NCBI GenBank assembly: GCA_964404765.1 | Contig: CAYOLL010000002.1 | Location: forward strand, 1-64,000 | Direction of reading: 5' to 3' | Origin: CAYOLL01 sp964404765 [NCBI: uncultured Gemmatimonadota bacterium] | GTDB taxonomy: Bacteria > 4572-55 | DNA length: 64,000 bases | Part shown: piece by piece, positions 26,981 to 33,683 of the stretch | How the letters are laid out: each line of letters begins with the position of its first letter | How positions within the stretch are numbered: the first letter of the stretch is position 1 | Program-made: the position numbers and the translations under genes | Notes under the pieces: model-generated | The model's input: only the letters and a program-made list of their open reading frames with translations | Database searches by the model: none | What the model was told of the DNA's origin: nothing

Positions 26981-27394
26981 ATGACCGTCCACGATCTGCC
27001 GACTTTGAATGCCACGCTCAATACAATCAGCGCTTTTGCTTTAGGAGCGGGTTTTATATTTATCAAACGTGGCCAGCGTGAATATCATCGCCGCGCCATG
27101 TTGGCCGCTTGCATTTGTTCACTGCTCTTTTTGACTTCGTATTTGATTTATCATCAGCAGGTTGGTTCAGTGCCTTACCCGCACCACGATTGGACGCGGC
27201 CGCTTTATTTTGCTATCCTGATCCCCCATGTTATATTGGCCGGAATTATGCTGCCATTTATTTTGGCGCTGCTCTGGCTGGCCTGGCACAATCGGTTTGA
27301 TCGGCATAAACGTTTGGCGCGTTGGGTTTTTCCGGGCTGGGTTTTTGTATCAGTATCAGGAATTGCGATTTACTTTATGTTATACCAATTGTAA
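26981..27394 (+). CDS. DUF420 membrane protein (CtaM-like)
   Basis: A 137-residue DUF420 protein with four hydrophobic segments. Conserved blocks are LPTLNATLNTISAFALGAGF at the start, histidines in REYHRRAML, the YLIYHQQVG helix end, and RPLYFAILIPHVILAG. Relatives (CtaM, YozB) take part in maturation of heme-copper oxidases. The ATG at 26981 is preceded by AAAGGGAA. No oxidase gene lies in the window. It is convergent with the AgmX-like gene, 17 bp away. Confidence 0.88.
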   Translation: MTVHDLPTLNATLNTISAFALGAGFIFIKRGQREYHRRAMLAACICSLLFLTSYLIYHQQVGSVPYPHHDWTRPLYFAILIPHVILAGIMLPFILALLWLAWHNRFDRHKRLARWVFPGWVFVSVSGIAIYFMLYQL

Positions 27395-27411
27395 AACGCG
27401 TTGATAAGAAA

Positions 27412-28716
27412 TCAGTTCTTCGGCACAAACACCAGCGGATATATAACATCCACATCACCGCCGATAATCGGCTGAAATCGCCAGCGCTTAACGACTTCCA
27501 GCACGCAGCCTTCCAGTTCCGGCACATTCAGGGAAGATGACGCCGTTTTTGCCTGCTGCACCTTGCCATTCGTCAGAATCGTAAATTCCAATTCAATTTT
27601 GCCCGCCAGATCGCTTTGACGCTTCAGGCTCTGATTAAAACAATAACGAATGCCTTCCATCTGCGACATAATGGCTTTGCGAATCGCGTCCGGAGAGCGG
27701 AAAGCGCTACTGGAACCTTCGCCTGCCACTTCCGACGGCTTATCAAAGGCGATATCGCCGGCCCGCTCCATCTTGATTGACGATGTTTTGTCCGGGACGA
27801 TGGGTTTTTTGACCACGTCGCCAAAAGCGCTATCGCCATAGGAGGCAACGGTATAGGTGTTGTCGCCCCACTCGGCATCACCGCCGCCGCCCGGCTGATC
27901 CGTGTTGCCAAAGGCGCTTTCCATTTTATCGGCAAAGCCAAACCCAACGACACTGGCATCGGCGTTTTGGCCAATCTTTAAAGCGCCCAAAACTCCCAAA
28001 CGGCTGATATCACGCGGCGCGGAAGGTTGTCCGCCGCTCTTTTTTTCTGCGGGCGTGCCCTTGTCGCCGCTCACGGCATCGCCGGCGGCCGGCGGGGTGT
28101 AAATGGACGGCGGCGGGCCAATTTCGCTGTATTTGGTGATTTTAATGGTTTTCACCAGCGGCGCTTTTTCCGTAAATAATAAAATGGCGAGAAAAAATCC
28201 AAGTGTAAGCGCTAAATGGAGGGTAACCGAAACGGTTAACCCGCTGAACATGTTTTTGCGATAGATACGTTTAAGTTCGGGCGCGCCATACAAATTTTGG
28301 TCAACTTCATGCGATTCCGCAGACAGATCAATTTTCGGAGAATAGTACGATTTTGGAAAACGGTAGTCAAAGTCGAAAGTCAGACCGGCCCACTGCAATT
28401 GGCCGTATTGCCCTTCCTTAAGCTGCATGGGGAACGAGCCGTTTTTGGATTGCAAAAAACCGTGCATCTTTAAGCCGGCAAAATCAAAACGAACATCTTC
28501 TTTGACAACTTCGCCGGCGGCCTCTGCAGGAATATTAAGAAAAATATTTTTTCCGGAAGTATTTACCAGCGTGTAGCGTCGGGGGATTTTTGTGCTGATA
28601 TAAACAAAGTCCGCGCCGGATTGGCTACCAACGGACAAGCCTTTATGGTCGACAAAGAAGTTGCGGCGCAATTGATCGCGCTCACTAACTTTAACAAACA
28701 GAATGGGTTTCGTCAT
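27412..28716 (-). CDS. AgmX/PglI C-terminal (TonB-like) protein with N-terminal FHA-like region
   Basis: A 434-residue single-pass protein. Residues 1-120 are beta-rich (SVGSQSGADFVYISTKIPRR) and resemble an FHA or FHA-like domain on the cytoplasmic side. One transmembrane helix spans about 158-181, followed by a Pro/Gly/Ser-rich linker and, from about 345 to the end, a domain of the AgmX/PglI C-terminal or TonB type (IRYCFNQSLKRQSDLAGKIE, then VLEVVKRWRFQPIIGG). Relatives in myxobacteria serve gliding motility or protein-complex energisation. No ExbB/ExbD pair is next to it, so the energy source is unknown. Confidence 0.8.
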   Translation of the reverse strand: MTKPILFVKVSERDQLRRNFFVDHKGLSVGSQSGADFVYISTKIPRRYTLVNTSGKNIFLNIPAEAAGEVVKEDVRFDFAGLKMHGFLQSKNGSFPMQLKEGQYGQLQWAGLTFDFDYRFPKSYYSPKIDLSAESHEVDQNLYGAPELKRIYRKNMFSGLTVSVTLHLALTLGFFLAILLFTEKAPLVKTIKITKYSEIGPPPSIYTPPAAGDAVSGDKGTPAEKKSGGQPSAPRDISRLGVLGALKIGQNADASVVGFGFADKMESAFGNTDQPGGGGDAEWGDNTYTVASYGDSAFGDVVKKPIVPDKTSSIKMERAGDIAFDKPSEVAGEGSSSAFRSPDAIRKAIMSQMEGIRYCFNQSLKRQSDLAGKIELEFTILTNGKVQQAKTASSSLNVPELEGCVLEVVKRWRFQPIIGGDVDVIYPLVFVPKN

Positions 28717-28831
28717 CTTAAAAAATTCATTCGTCCATAGTCACAAGAGTTGATTATTTACAGTATTTAAAAAATTAGCAAAAAGCATACCATGTTGATG
28801 CGCTTACGCCGGGCGTGTTCCGAATGTTCCT

Positions 28832-29011
28832 TCAAGTGGCAGCGTCTTGAGGCACCGGCGCGCCATCGGGCAAAAAGCCGACCACGTTGTCCGGCAGCAC
28901 TTCCGGCGAGGAGCGTATGTTCACATTGCCGTCGGCCACAACCCGACCAATGGTGATGGCCTCGGCAGTGGCGGCGGTCAACAGGCACAGCAGCAGGAAT
29001 AAAGAGCGCAT
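28832..29011 (-). pseudogene. Truncated 5' copy of the SH3-type secreted protein gene
   Basis: A 59-codon reading frame with a signal peptide (MRSLFLLLCLLTAATAEA) and the start of an SH3b-like domain (VVADGNVNIRSSPEVLPDNV then GFLPDG), after which it runs into unrelated sequence and stops. It is nearly identical to the first 53 residues of the intact gene at 29939-30916 and to the broken copy at 31678-31848. It has a good ribosome site (CCGGAGG). It could still produce a tiny exported peptide but is most simply a truncated duplicate. Confidence 0.75.
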
Positions 29012-29036
29012 GGGTAAATCCTCCGGGGTAAAGGGC

Positions 29037-29067
29037 GAATTTCCAAATCTCGCAGATTTGGAAATTC
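29037..29067. repeat. 31-bp perfect hairpin upstream of an SH3 copy (first copy)
   Basis: GAATTTCCAAATCT, loop CGC, then its perfect complement. The identical 31 bases occur at 31873-31903, in the same position upstream of another SH3 copy, so hairpin and gene start were duplicated as a unit. At 29070-29085 TTATTTGACTGGCAG resembles the 3' end of the intact SH3 gene. Confidence 0.75.
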
Positions 29068-29138
29068 TATGGCGTTGAGTGTTATTTGACTGGCAGTGCG
29101 GATGAATTTCGTGCCCGTCCGGGCGTTATTTGAGGAGG

Positions 29139-29447
29139 CTAAATAATGCGAACCCCGGTTCGTAAAATCTCGTGCACAAAGGGTCGGGTGTCATCAAAAT
29201 CCGCTTTGGCAAAGGGATGCGGTTCAATTCGGGTGTCTATTTTTAAGCCAAGTTTCATCAAATGAACTTGCATGTCATAGCGATCCGCCAGTTCATCAAA
29301 AACAACGGCCAAGTCAATATCGCTGTCTTCATGTGCGCCCCCGCGAGCGTATGAGCCAAACAGATAGGCCCGGCTGATTTTCAACTGCTGGCTTTGCAAA
29401 AATTCCAGGTAATTGGTTATGATGGCAATAGCCTGACTTTGATCCAT
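29139..29447 (-). CDS. MNT-type nucleotidyltransferase (antitoxin-like partner of HEPN protein)
   Basis: A 102-residue minimal nucleotidyltransferase. The nucleotide-binding motif GSYARGGAHEDSDIDLAVVF (GS...DxD) is at 31-50. In HEPN/MNT toxin-antitoxin modules the MNT protein adenylylates and silences the HEPN RNase; other such pairs have no proven toxicity. The ATG at 29447 has AGGAGTT upstream and overlaps the end of the HEPN gene by 31 bp, so the two are translated together. Its location between SH3 copies suggests acquisition as a module. Confidence 0.88.
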   Translation of the reverse strand: MDQSQAIAIITNYLEFLQSQQLKISRAYLFGSYARGGAHEDSDIDLAVVFDELADRYDMQVHLMKLGLKIDTRIEPHPFAKADFDDTRPFVHEILRTGVRII

Positions 29448-29812
29448 ACGCGCAACTCCTCGATTCGGGTGACCCATTCAGTGGTAAACTCCGGCGTGCA
29501 CTTTTTGTAAAACTCCATCTTTTCCGTATCATAACGGGCATTGATATTGAAAGTGGTGATCACGGCCAATTGCTCCTTTTGTTCGTCGCTGACCGGCAGG
29601 TTTGATTTTTCCGCCAGCCGGGCCAGTTGATGCGTGAACGGCGGGTATAAATCCACCGTTTGCACGTAATATGCTTTGAGCAATTTCTCTATCACCAGAT
29701 GCCCGACAAACAAACACCAGTGGTAGTCTTCTTTTTCGTACAAATGGCGCATCGTATTGAAATCCAGATCAGAACTGGCGCTCCAATATGTCACAAGTTC
29801 ATCTTTGGTCAT
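29417..29812 (-). CDS. HEPN domain protein (toxin-like partner of MNT)
   Basis: A 131-residue HEPN protein of the PF05168 type. Typical text is YHWCLFVGHLVIEKLLKAYY, then FTHQLARLAEKSNLPVSDEQ, and FNINARYDTEKMEFYK near the C-terminal third. The catalytic RX4-6H motif known from toxic HEPN RNases is not evident: the corresponding ARYDTEK has Arg but no His. This may be a non-nucleolytic HEPN, or one with other catalytic residues. It is the first gene of the HEPN-MNT pair. Confidence 0.88.
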   Translation of the reverse strand: MTKDELVTYWSASSDLDFNTMRHLYEKEDYHWCLFVGHLVIEKLLKAYYVQTVDLYPPFTHQLARLAEKSNLPVSDEQKEQLAVITTFNINARYDTEKMEFYKKCTPEFTTEWVTRIEELRVWIKVRLLPS

Positions 29813-29938
29813 TTAAATTCATCTCGGTTTTTGGTTTTGGGCGCAAAGTTTAGCAACGTAATTTCTATTCTACCGACGCTGAGCGTTATCGTCAACAGAA
29901 AATACCGCAGCGCCTGCAGCCGGTCAATGCCTTCGGCA

Positions 29939-30916
29939 TTATTTGACAGGCGTTTCGGTGCGGGAGATGCGGACGTATTCGCTGCCGTTGAAATCGTAAG
30001 CTTCATTTATTCGAAGGTATTGATGAGGTTCATCATTGTAAGGGTCATCATCTTCTTTTGCTACGACCTCAATTTCAAGCTCCAAATCTTCATCAAGATT
30101 TTTAAACAACCCACGCCCTCTGTATAAGTATCCCTCACATCCACCATATGTGCGGAAATTTCCACCACATGATTTGTAATCACCATCAATAAAGCGATAT
30201 ACTCCCCAACTACACCCACTGCAATCATCCCCATCGTCACAATTTTCCAAAATCAACTCTTTTGCAGAATCACCTACCAAATTTCTGGCAGCAATAAAAG
30301 CAGAACGTACTCCATAGCACCCTTCGTCACACGTTCGCGGCGAACCAATAGCTATTCGTTTATATGATGAAGATGTTCCTATTTTATCTAAAATGCACGG
30401 CATTGAAATATAGCGAGCTGTGTCTGAAGTATCTGAACCGCAACTGATTCCATATTCTACAAAAACTTCGTAATCCTCATCAAAGTCAACATTTACAAGC
30501 TTTAGCGCGTTTATCGATGTATTAGATTGAGAGGTCTCACAATATGGGTTTTTCGCATCGATTTTTTCAGCGGTTTCAATAAGATCGTTATAAGAATAAA
30601 ATTCGGTCACTTCGATTAGTTCTAACGAAAAGCCAAATATCCAGTCATTCCCGACCGGGTCGGCACAACTGGGACACTTTTTTCGTCCGGTCAAGTCATA
30701 CCAATAATCCACCACGCCGTCAATCGTATCCGGTTGGGCGGTTTTGTCAAAAATAATCACCGTCGCGCCATCGGGCAAAAAGCCGACCACGTTGTCCGGC
30801 CGCACTTCCGGCGTGGAACGCACATTTACATTGCCGTCGGCCACGACCCGGCCAACGGTAATGGCTTCGGCGGTGGCGTCAATCAACAGGCAGAGCAGCA
30901 GGAATAAAGAACGCAT
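29939..30916 (-). CDS. Secreted SH3b-type domain protein, intact copy
   Basis: A 325-residue exported protein I cannot place in a named family. Signal peptide MRSLFLLLCLLIDATAEA, then an SH3b-like domain (about 20-95) with VVADGNVNVRSTPEVRPDNV and VVDYWYDLTGRKKCPSCADP. The remainder is Cys and Asp rich (CDEGCYGVRSAFIAARNL, then CDDGDDCSGCSWGVYRF), suggesting disulfides or metal binding. The ATG at 30916 follows GGAGG with eight-base spacing. Fragments of the same gene lie at 28832-29011, 31678-31848 and 31917-31990; the intact copy sits between a HEPN/MNT pair and a TumE-type pair. Confidence 0.75.
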   Translation of the reverse strand: MRSLFLLLCLLIDATAEAITVGRVVADGNVNVRSTPEVRPDNVVGFLPDGATVIIFDKTAQPDTIDGVVDYWYDLTGRKKCPSCADPVGNDWIFGFSLELIEVTEFYSYNDLIETAEKIDAKNPYCETSQSNTSINALKLVNVDFDEDYEVFVEYGISCGSDTSDTARYISMPCILDKIGTSSSYKRIAIGSPRTCDEGCYGVRSAFIAARNLVGDSAKELILENCDDGDDCSGCSWGVYRFIDGDYKSCGGNFRTYGGCEGYLYRGRGLFKNLDEDLELEIEVVAKEDDDPYNDEPHQYLRINEAYDFNGSEYVRISRTETPVK

Positions 30917-30939
30917 GGACAAATCCTCCAGAGTCGGCT

Positions 30940-31314
30940 TTATCGGTTTAGATACGCATAAACGATTTCGTCCAAAATATCTTCCAGCGTCGGCCTGAGG
31001 CTCTCTTCAGTCCCATTGGGCGTGTGTTTGTGATCAGGATAGGTTGAGATTTGCGGAAAATGCGGCGTGTTATCGTAGCGAAAAATCATCTGCTTGTTCT
31101 TTGTCTGATAATGATAGCGATAGGAAACCCGTTCGATTCGTGTATCGAGTTGCACATACTCGGTGACATGCAACTCGCTTTCATCCAAAAAGATAATTTT
31201 GCCCTCAAACAAGCTGTCTTTTTCGGAACGCTTATCTTTTTGAAAATGAACCTGCCGAATAAACGGGTGGCGCAGCGCCAGTTCAATCTCGGCAAAATAA
31301 TCATCCAGCGTCAT
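30940..31314 (-). CDS. TumE-family (DUF6516) toxin-like protein
   Basis: A 124-residue protein of the DUF6516/TumE group. Diagnostic blocks: EGKIIFLDESELHVTEYV (40-53 region), SYRYHYQTKNKQMIFRYDNT with PH following (64-85) and PDHKH at 93-97. Members are annotated as toxins of two-gene modules, with mechanism largely unknown. The ATG overlaps the stop of the upstream small gene by four bases (ATGA), the usual arrangement for toxin-antitoxin pairs. The next gene downstream is the intact SH3 copy, only 24 bp away. Confidence 0.83.
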   Translation of the reverse strand: MTLDDYFAEIELALRHPFIRQVHFQKDKRSEKDSLFEGKIIFLDESELHVTEYVQLDTRIERVSYRYHYQTKNKQMIFRYDNTPHFPQISTYPDHKHTPNGTEESLRPTLEDILDEIVYAYLNR

Positions 31315-31592
31315 AGCCGAACCTCGCCCAAACGCTGACAGTCCGCCGTCAGCCGCTGAAAAATTTGGAACTCAATGGCCCAGCGCATGATGTCGGCGTC
31401 ATCACCCATCTCGCCCCGTTGGTAGCGTTGATAAAAATCGGCGGATGAGAGGGCATACTTTCGTTCGTAATGACGCAAATGCTTTTGGGTGGTTTTGAGA
31501 CTCGCCTGCAAAAGCTGCGCTTCCCGGTTTAGCGCGCCTTGCACCAAACGCACGGTTTGCGCATCATTCAATTGCAATTGTAAAGCGGGCAT
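31311..31592 (-). CDS. Putative antitoxin partner of the TumE-type protein
   Basis: A 93-residue largely helical protein I do not recognise as a DNA-binding family. It is Gln/Arg/Leu rich with coiled-coil-like text (LLQASLKTTQKHLRHYERKY) and a C-terminal helical part (DADIMRWAIEFQIFQRLTAD). Its role as antitoxin is inferred from size, order and the four-base overlap with the TumE-type gene. AAAGGAAG lies upstream of the ATG. Confidence 0.7.
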   Translation of the reverse strand: MPALQLQLNDAQTVRLVQGALNREAQLLQASLKTTQKHLRHYERKYALSSADFYQRYQRGEMGDDADIMRWAIEFQIFQRLTADCQRLGEVRL

Positions 31593-31677
31593 TTTTGCTT
31601 CCTTTGAGTTAGCGGTTTTCTTGAATTTTAGCCGTCATTCAAGATAAACAAGTTGCTTTTCTTACCAAACACCTTTT

Positions 31678-31848
31678 ATACGCCATCGGGCAAAAAGCCG
31701 ACCACATTGCCCGGCCGCACTTCCGGCGTGGAGCGCACATTCACATTGCCGTCGGCTACCACCCAATGGTTATCGCCTCCGCCCTTCGACTTAGTTCAGG
31801 ACAAGCCAGGGCGGTCAACAGGCAGAGCAGCAGGAATACAGAACGCAT
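31678..31848 (-). pseudogene. Broken 5' copy of the SH3-type secreted protein gene
   Basis: From the ATG at 31848 the signal peptide begins MRSVFLLLCLLTAL, is interrupted by an inserted segment (CTTCGACTTAGTTCAGGACA, about 31784-31803) giving ACPELSRR, then resumes AEAITIG and hits a stop through a roughly 4-base deletion. In the next frame it continues VADGNVNVRSTPEVRPGNVV GFLPDG, ending in TAA at about 31678. The CTTCGAC..TCAGGACA insert looks like a piece of a dispersed repeat. Confidence 0.75.
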
Positions 31849-31872
31849 GGGCAAATCCTTCGGATACAGGGC

Positions 31873-31903
31873 GAATTTCCAAATCTCGCAGATTTGGAAA
31901 TTC
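31873..31903. repeat. 31-bp perfect hairpin (second copy)
   Basis: Identical to 29037-29067 and placed at the same distance upstream of an SH3 start. Confidence 0.75.
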
Positions 31904-31916
31904 TGTGACGCTTGGG

Positions 31917-31990
31917 CGTTATTTGACAGGCGATTCGGTGTGGAATATCCAATGTATTCCATGTCGTTAACGTCGTAAAGTTCTTTACGT
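31917..31990 (-). pseudogene. 3'-end remnant of another SH3-type gene copy
   Basis: The bases TTATTTGACAGGCG and following TTCGGTG match the end of the intact SH3 gene at 29941-29963 almost perfectly, and the minus-strand translation ELYDVNDMEYI parallels AYDFNGSEYVRI near its C-terminus before shifting frame. It lies between the LamG-like gene and the broken 5' copy, so at least one whole SH3 gene has been lost here. Confidence 0.65.
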
Positions 31991-32014
31991 TGAAAGTGAC
32001 GCGGGAGAGCGCCC

Positions 32015-33163
32015 TCAATTTTCCAGGTCCGCTAAGCGACAGATGAATCCCCAGCCGCCGCCAAGTTCGCTGATCGCCAATAGTAAGTCATTGCGTCCCT
32101 TTTTCAATGGCAGATAGACAGCATCGTTTTCCGGGTTGACGATGCCAAGAAAGCCGGGATCACGAAAGCTTTGGGCGCTTCGGCCGCGGTAGAGAATTGT
32201 GTCATTCAGGAATACGCTCACATCATCGCTATAACCAAGATAGAGCTTTTTCATTTGGTCGCGGTCAGAATTGATCGTGGTTCGCGCATAAACAAGCCGT
32301 ATCCCGGGTTGGAGTTCCAGCCGTTTGGAAAAGTCGCTCTGAAAGGAGACTCGCGGATGCGGGGCCTCGCGGTAGCGATAAATGACCACAAGACCGGGCG
32401 CTTCCGCTTCCACATCCTGCCAGGGCATGGTATCCCTTTCGGCGGCAGAAAGCGGGCGTTCCGGGTTACGTGCGAGCGCGTCGTACGAAGGCGACAGACT
32501 CCACTTCGTCAGTGTGCCGGGTGGCATTGGCGGCAATTGCCGCTCCCAGGTCGCGTCCGGGGTTGGCCGTATCTCAAAATTCGAGAAATAGGTTGCGCCG
32601 ATCAGGACAGCCAGCGCCACCTGCCCTTTCTGCAAGCCGCTTTTCAGATCGTTCATCACAAACGCCGGTTTATCCATGTCCTTGACATAAAGCTTTGCCT
32701 GCGCCCCGGTCACCGCCAGCCGCAGGTGAAACCAAACATCTTTAGGAATATCTACCGGGCCGGTAAAGCCAGGCCCATTGTAGAGTTGCCAGTTTAGCCC
32801 GGTGTTGAGCACGGGGGTATATTGCAGGGCGTCGGGCAGGCCGGATTTGTGCTGGCGCAAATACACCCATTCCGTCGTCGCGCCATCGTCGCCAATCCGA
32901 AACTGGATCCCAAAGAATCCGCGGCTGGCCGGGGTGGCCACGTCCACATCAATAACGCCGTCACGCAGTTCAAAGTCTTTCAATATCGCGGCCCCGCCAT
33001 TGAGGAAGAGGCACTTACGACCTTGATACTCAACCGTCTTGGCTTCGCCTTGCAGATCCCAACGCAAGGAGTCGGCAGGAACGGCCAGCGTCGGCAATGA
33101 CTGGGAATGGGCTGTGGACGTCGCCAGAAGAACATAACTCCAAAAGATAAGATGTCGAAACAT
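32015..33163 (-). CDS. Secreted LamG/DUF1080-like concanavalin-fold protein
   Basis: A 382-residue exported protein. Signal peptide MFRHLIFWSYVLLATSTAHS. Residues 40-200 (LNGGAAILKDFELRDGVIDV, GFFGIQFRIGDDGATTEWVY, later LRLAVTGAQAKLYVKDMDKP) have the beta-sandwich pattern of DUF1080/LamG-like glucanase folds. The C-terminal half (TTINSDRDQMKKLYLGYSDD, VSVFLNDTILYRG, GRNDLLLAISELGGGWGF) resembles a jelly-roll domain seen in glycosidases. No catalytic residues can be assigned. CATGGAGG precedes the ATG. It may bind or act on a polysaccharide. Confidence 0.75.
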   Translation of the reverse strand: MFRHLIFWSYVLLATSTAHSQSLPTLAVPADSLRWDLQGEAKTVEYQGRKCLFLNGGAAILKDFELRDGVIDVDVATPASRGFFGIQFRIGDDGATTEWVYLRQHKSGLPDALQYTPVLNTGLNWQLYNGPGFTGPVDIPKDVWFHLRLAVTGAQAKLYVKDMDKPAFVMNDLKSGLQKGQVALAVLIGATYFSNFEIRPTPDATWERQLPPMPPGTLTKWSLSPSYDALARNPERPLSAAERDTMPWQDVEAEAPGLVVIYRYREAPHPRVSFQSDFSKRLELQPGIRLVYARTTINSDRDQMKKLYLGYSDDVSVFLNDTILYRGRSAQSFRDPGFLGIVNPENDAVYLPLKKGRNDLLLAISELGGGWGFICRLADLEN

Positions 33164-33253
33164 CGCTTGCCTCCATGTCGGTGGTGGGTTGTAATGGCAG
33201 AATGAATTTCCAGGTTATCCAGATCCACGCACACCCGCAGTTCGCGCAAAAGT

Positions 33254-33505
33254 TCATGCCGAGAAGGCCGCTTTTCTGACGTGAATATCCGGGTTTTGTC
33301 GGTCGGTGTGCAGCACAAACATTTCCCGCTGCGGCTTTTCGCGGTGCAATTTAGCATAGCCTTTCATGGCTGTTTCGCCATCGGGAAAGGTGTCCACAAC
33401 GGCAATCTGCTCCAGCACGCGAAGATCGTTTTCCGTCCGCGCCTGAATCGCTTCGATCAGCAGCCATTGGTGGGGGAATTTTTGCCGGGCGTCTTCCCAG
33501 GTCAT
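33254..33505 (-). CDS. Small conserved protein, normally paired with an aspartyl-protease-like gene
   Basis: An 83-residue protein starting MTWEDARQKFPHQWLLIEAI and containing VVDTFPDGETAMKGYAKLHR and MFVLHTDRQNPDIHV. I recall similar small proteins encoded just before a retropepsin-like aspartyl protease gene; this is from memory and should be checked. Here the stop overlaps an ATG (ATGA at 33254-33257), but what follows is only a short fragment (RELRVCVDLDNLEIHSAI in a shifted frame) and then the LamG-like gene. So the usual partner appears to be missing. Confidence 0.6.
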   Translation of the reverse strand: MTWEDARQKFPHQWLLIEAIQARTENDLRVLEQIAVVDTFPDGETAMKGYAKLHREKPQREMFVLHTDRQNPDIHVRKAAFSA

Positions 33506-33683
33506 GCGTTGTTCTCCTTGTTTGCATCAAGTTGCGATGCCATTACAAAATCCTCTCATGGCACGAAAATGCACTTGCGCAGTTTGCGTTTAGCCGTGTG
33601 AATCGCCAAAAAGTCGACCTTGATTTTTTTCAGCACAGGCACAACAGCAGGCAAAGCGGCGCATGGACAAACCTTTGGGTGAA

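Noticed and set aside
33030-33257. A 75-codon frame starting in the ATGA overlap after the 83-residue gene
   Set aside because: Trp/Cys-rich product without motif that runs into the signal-peptide region of the LamG-like gene; the better similarity is in another frame and only over a short stretch.
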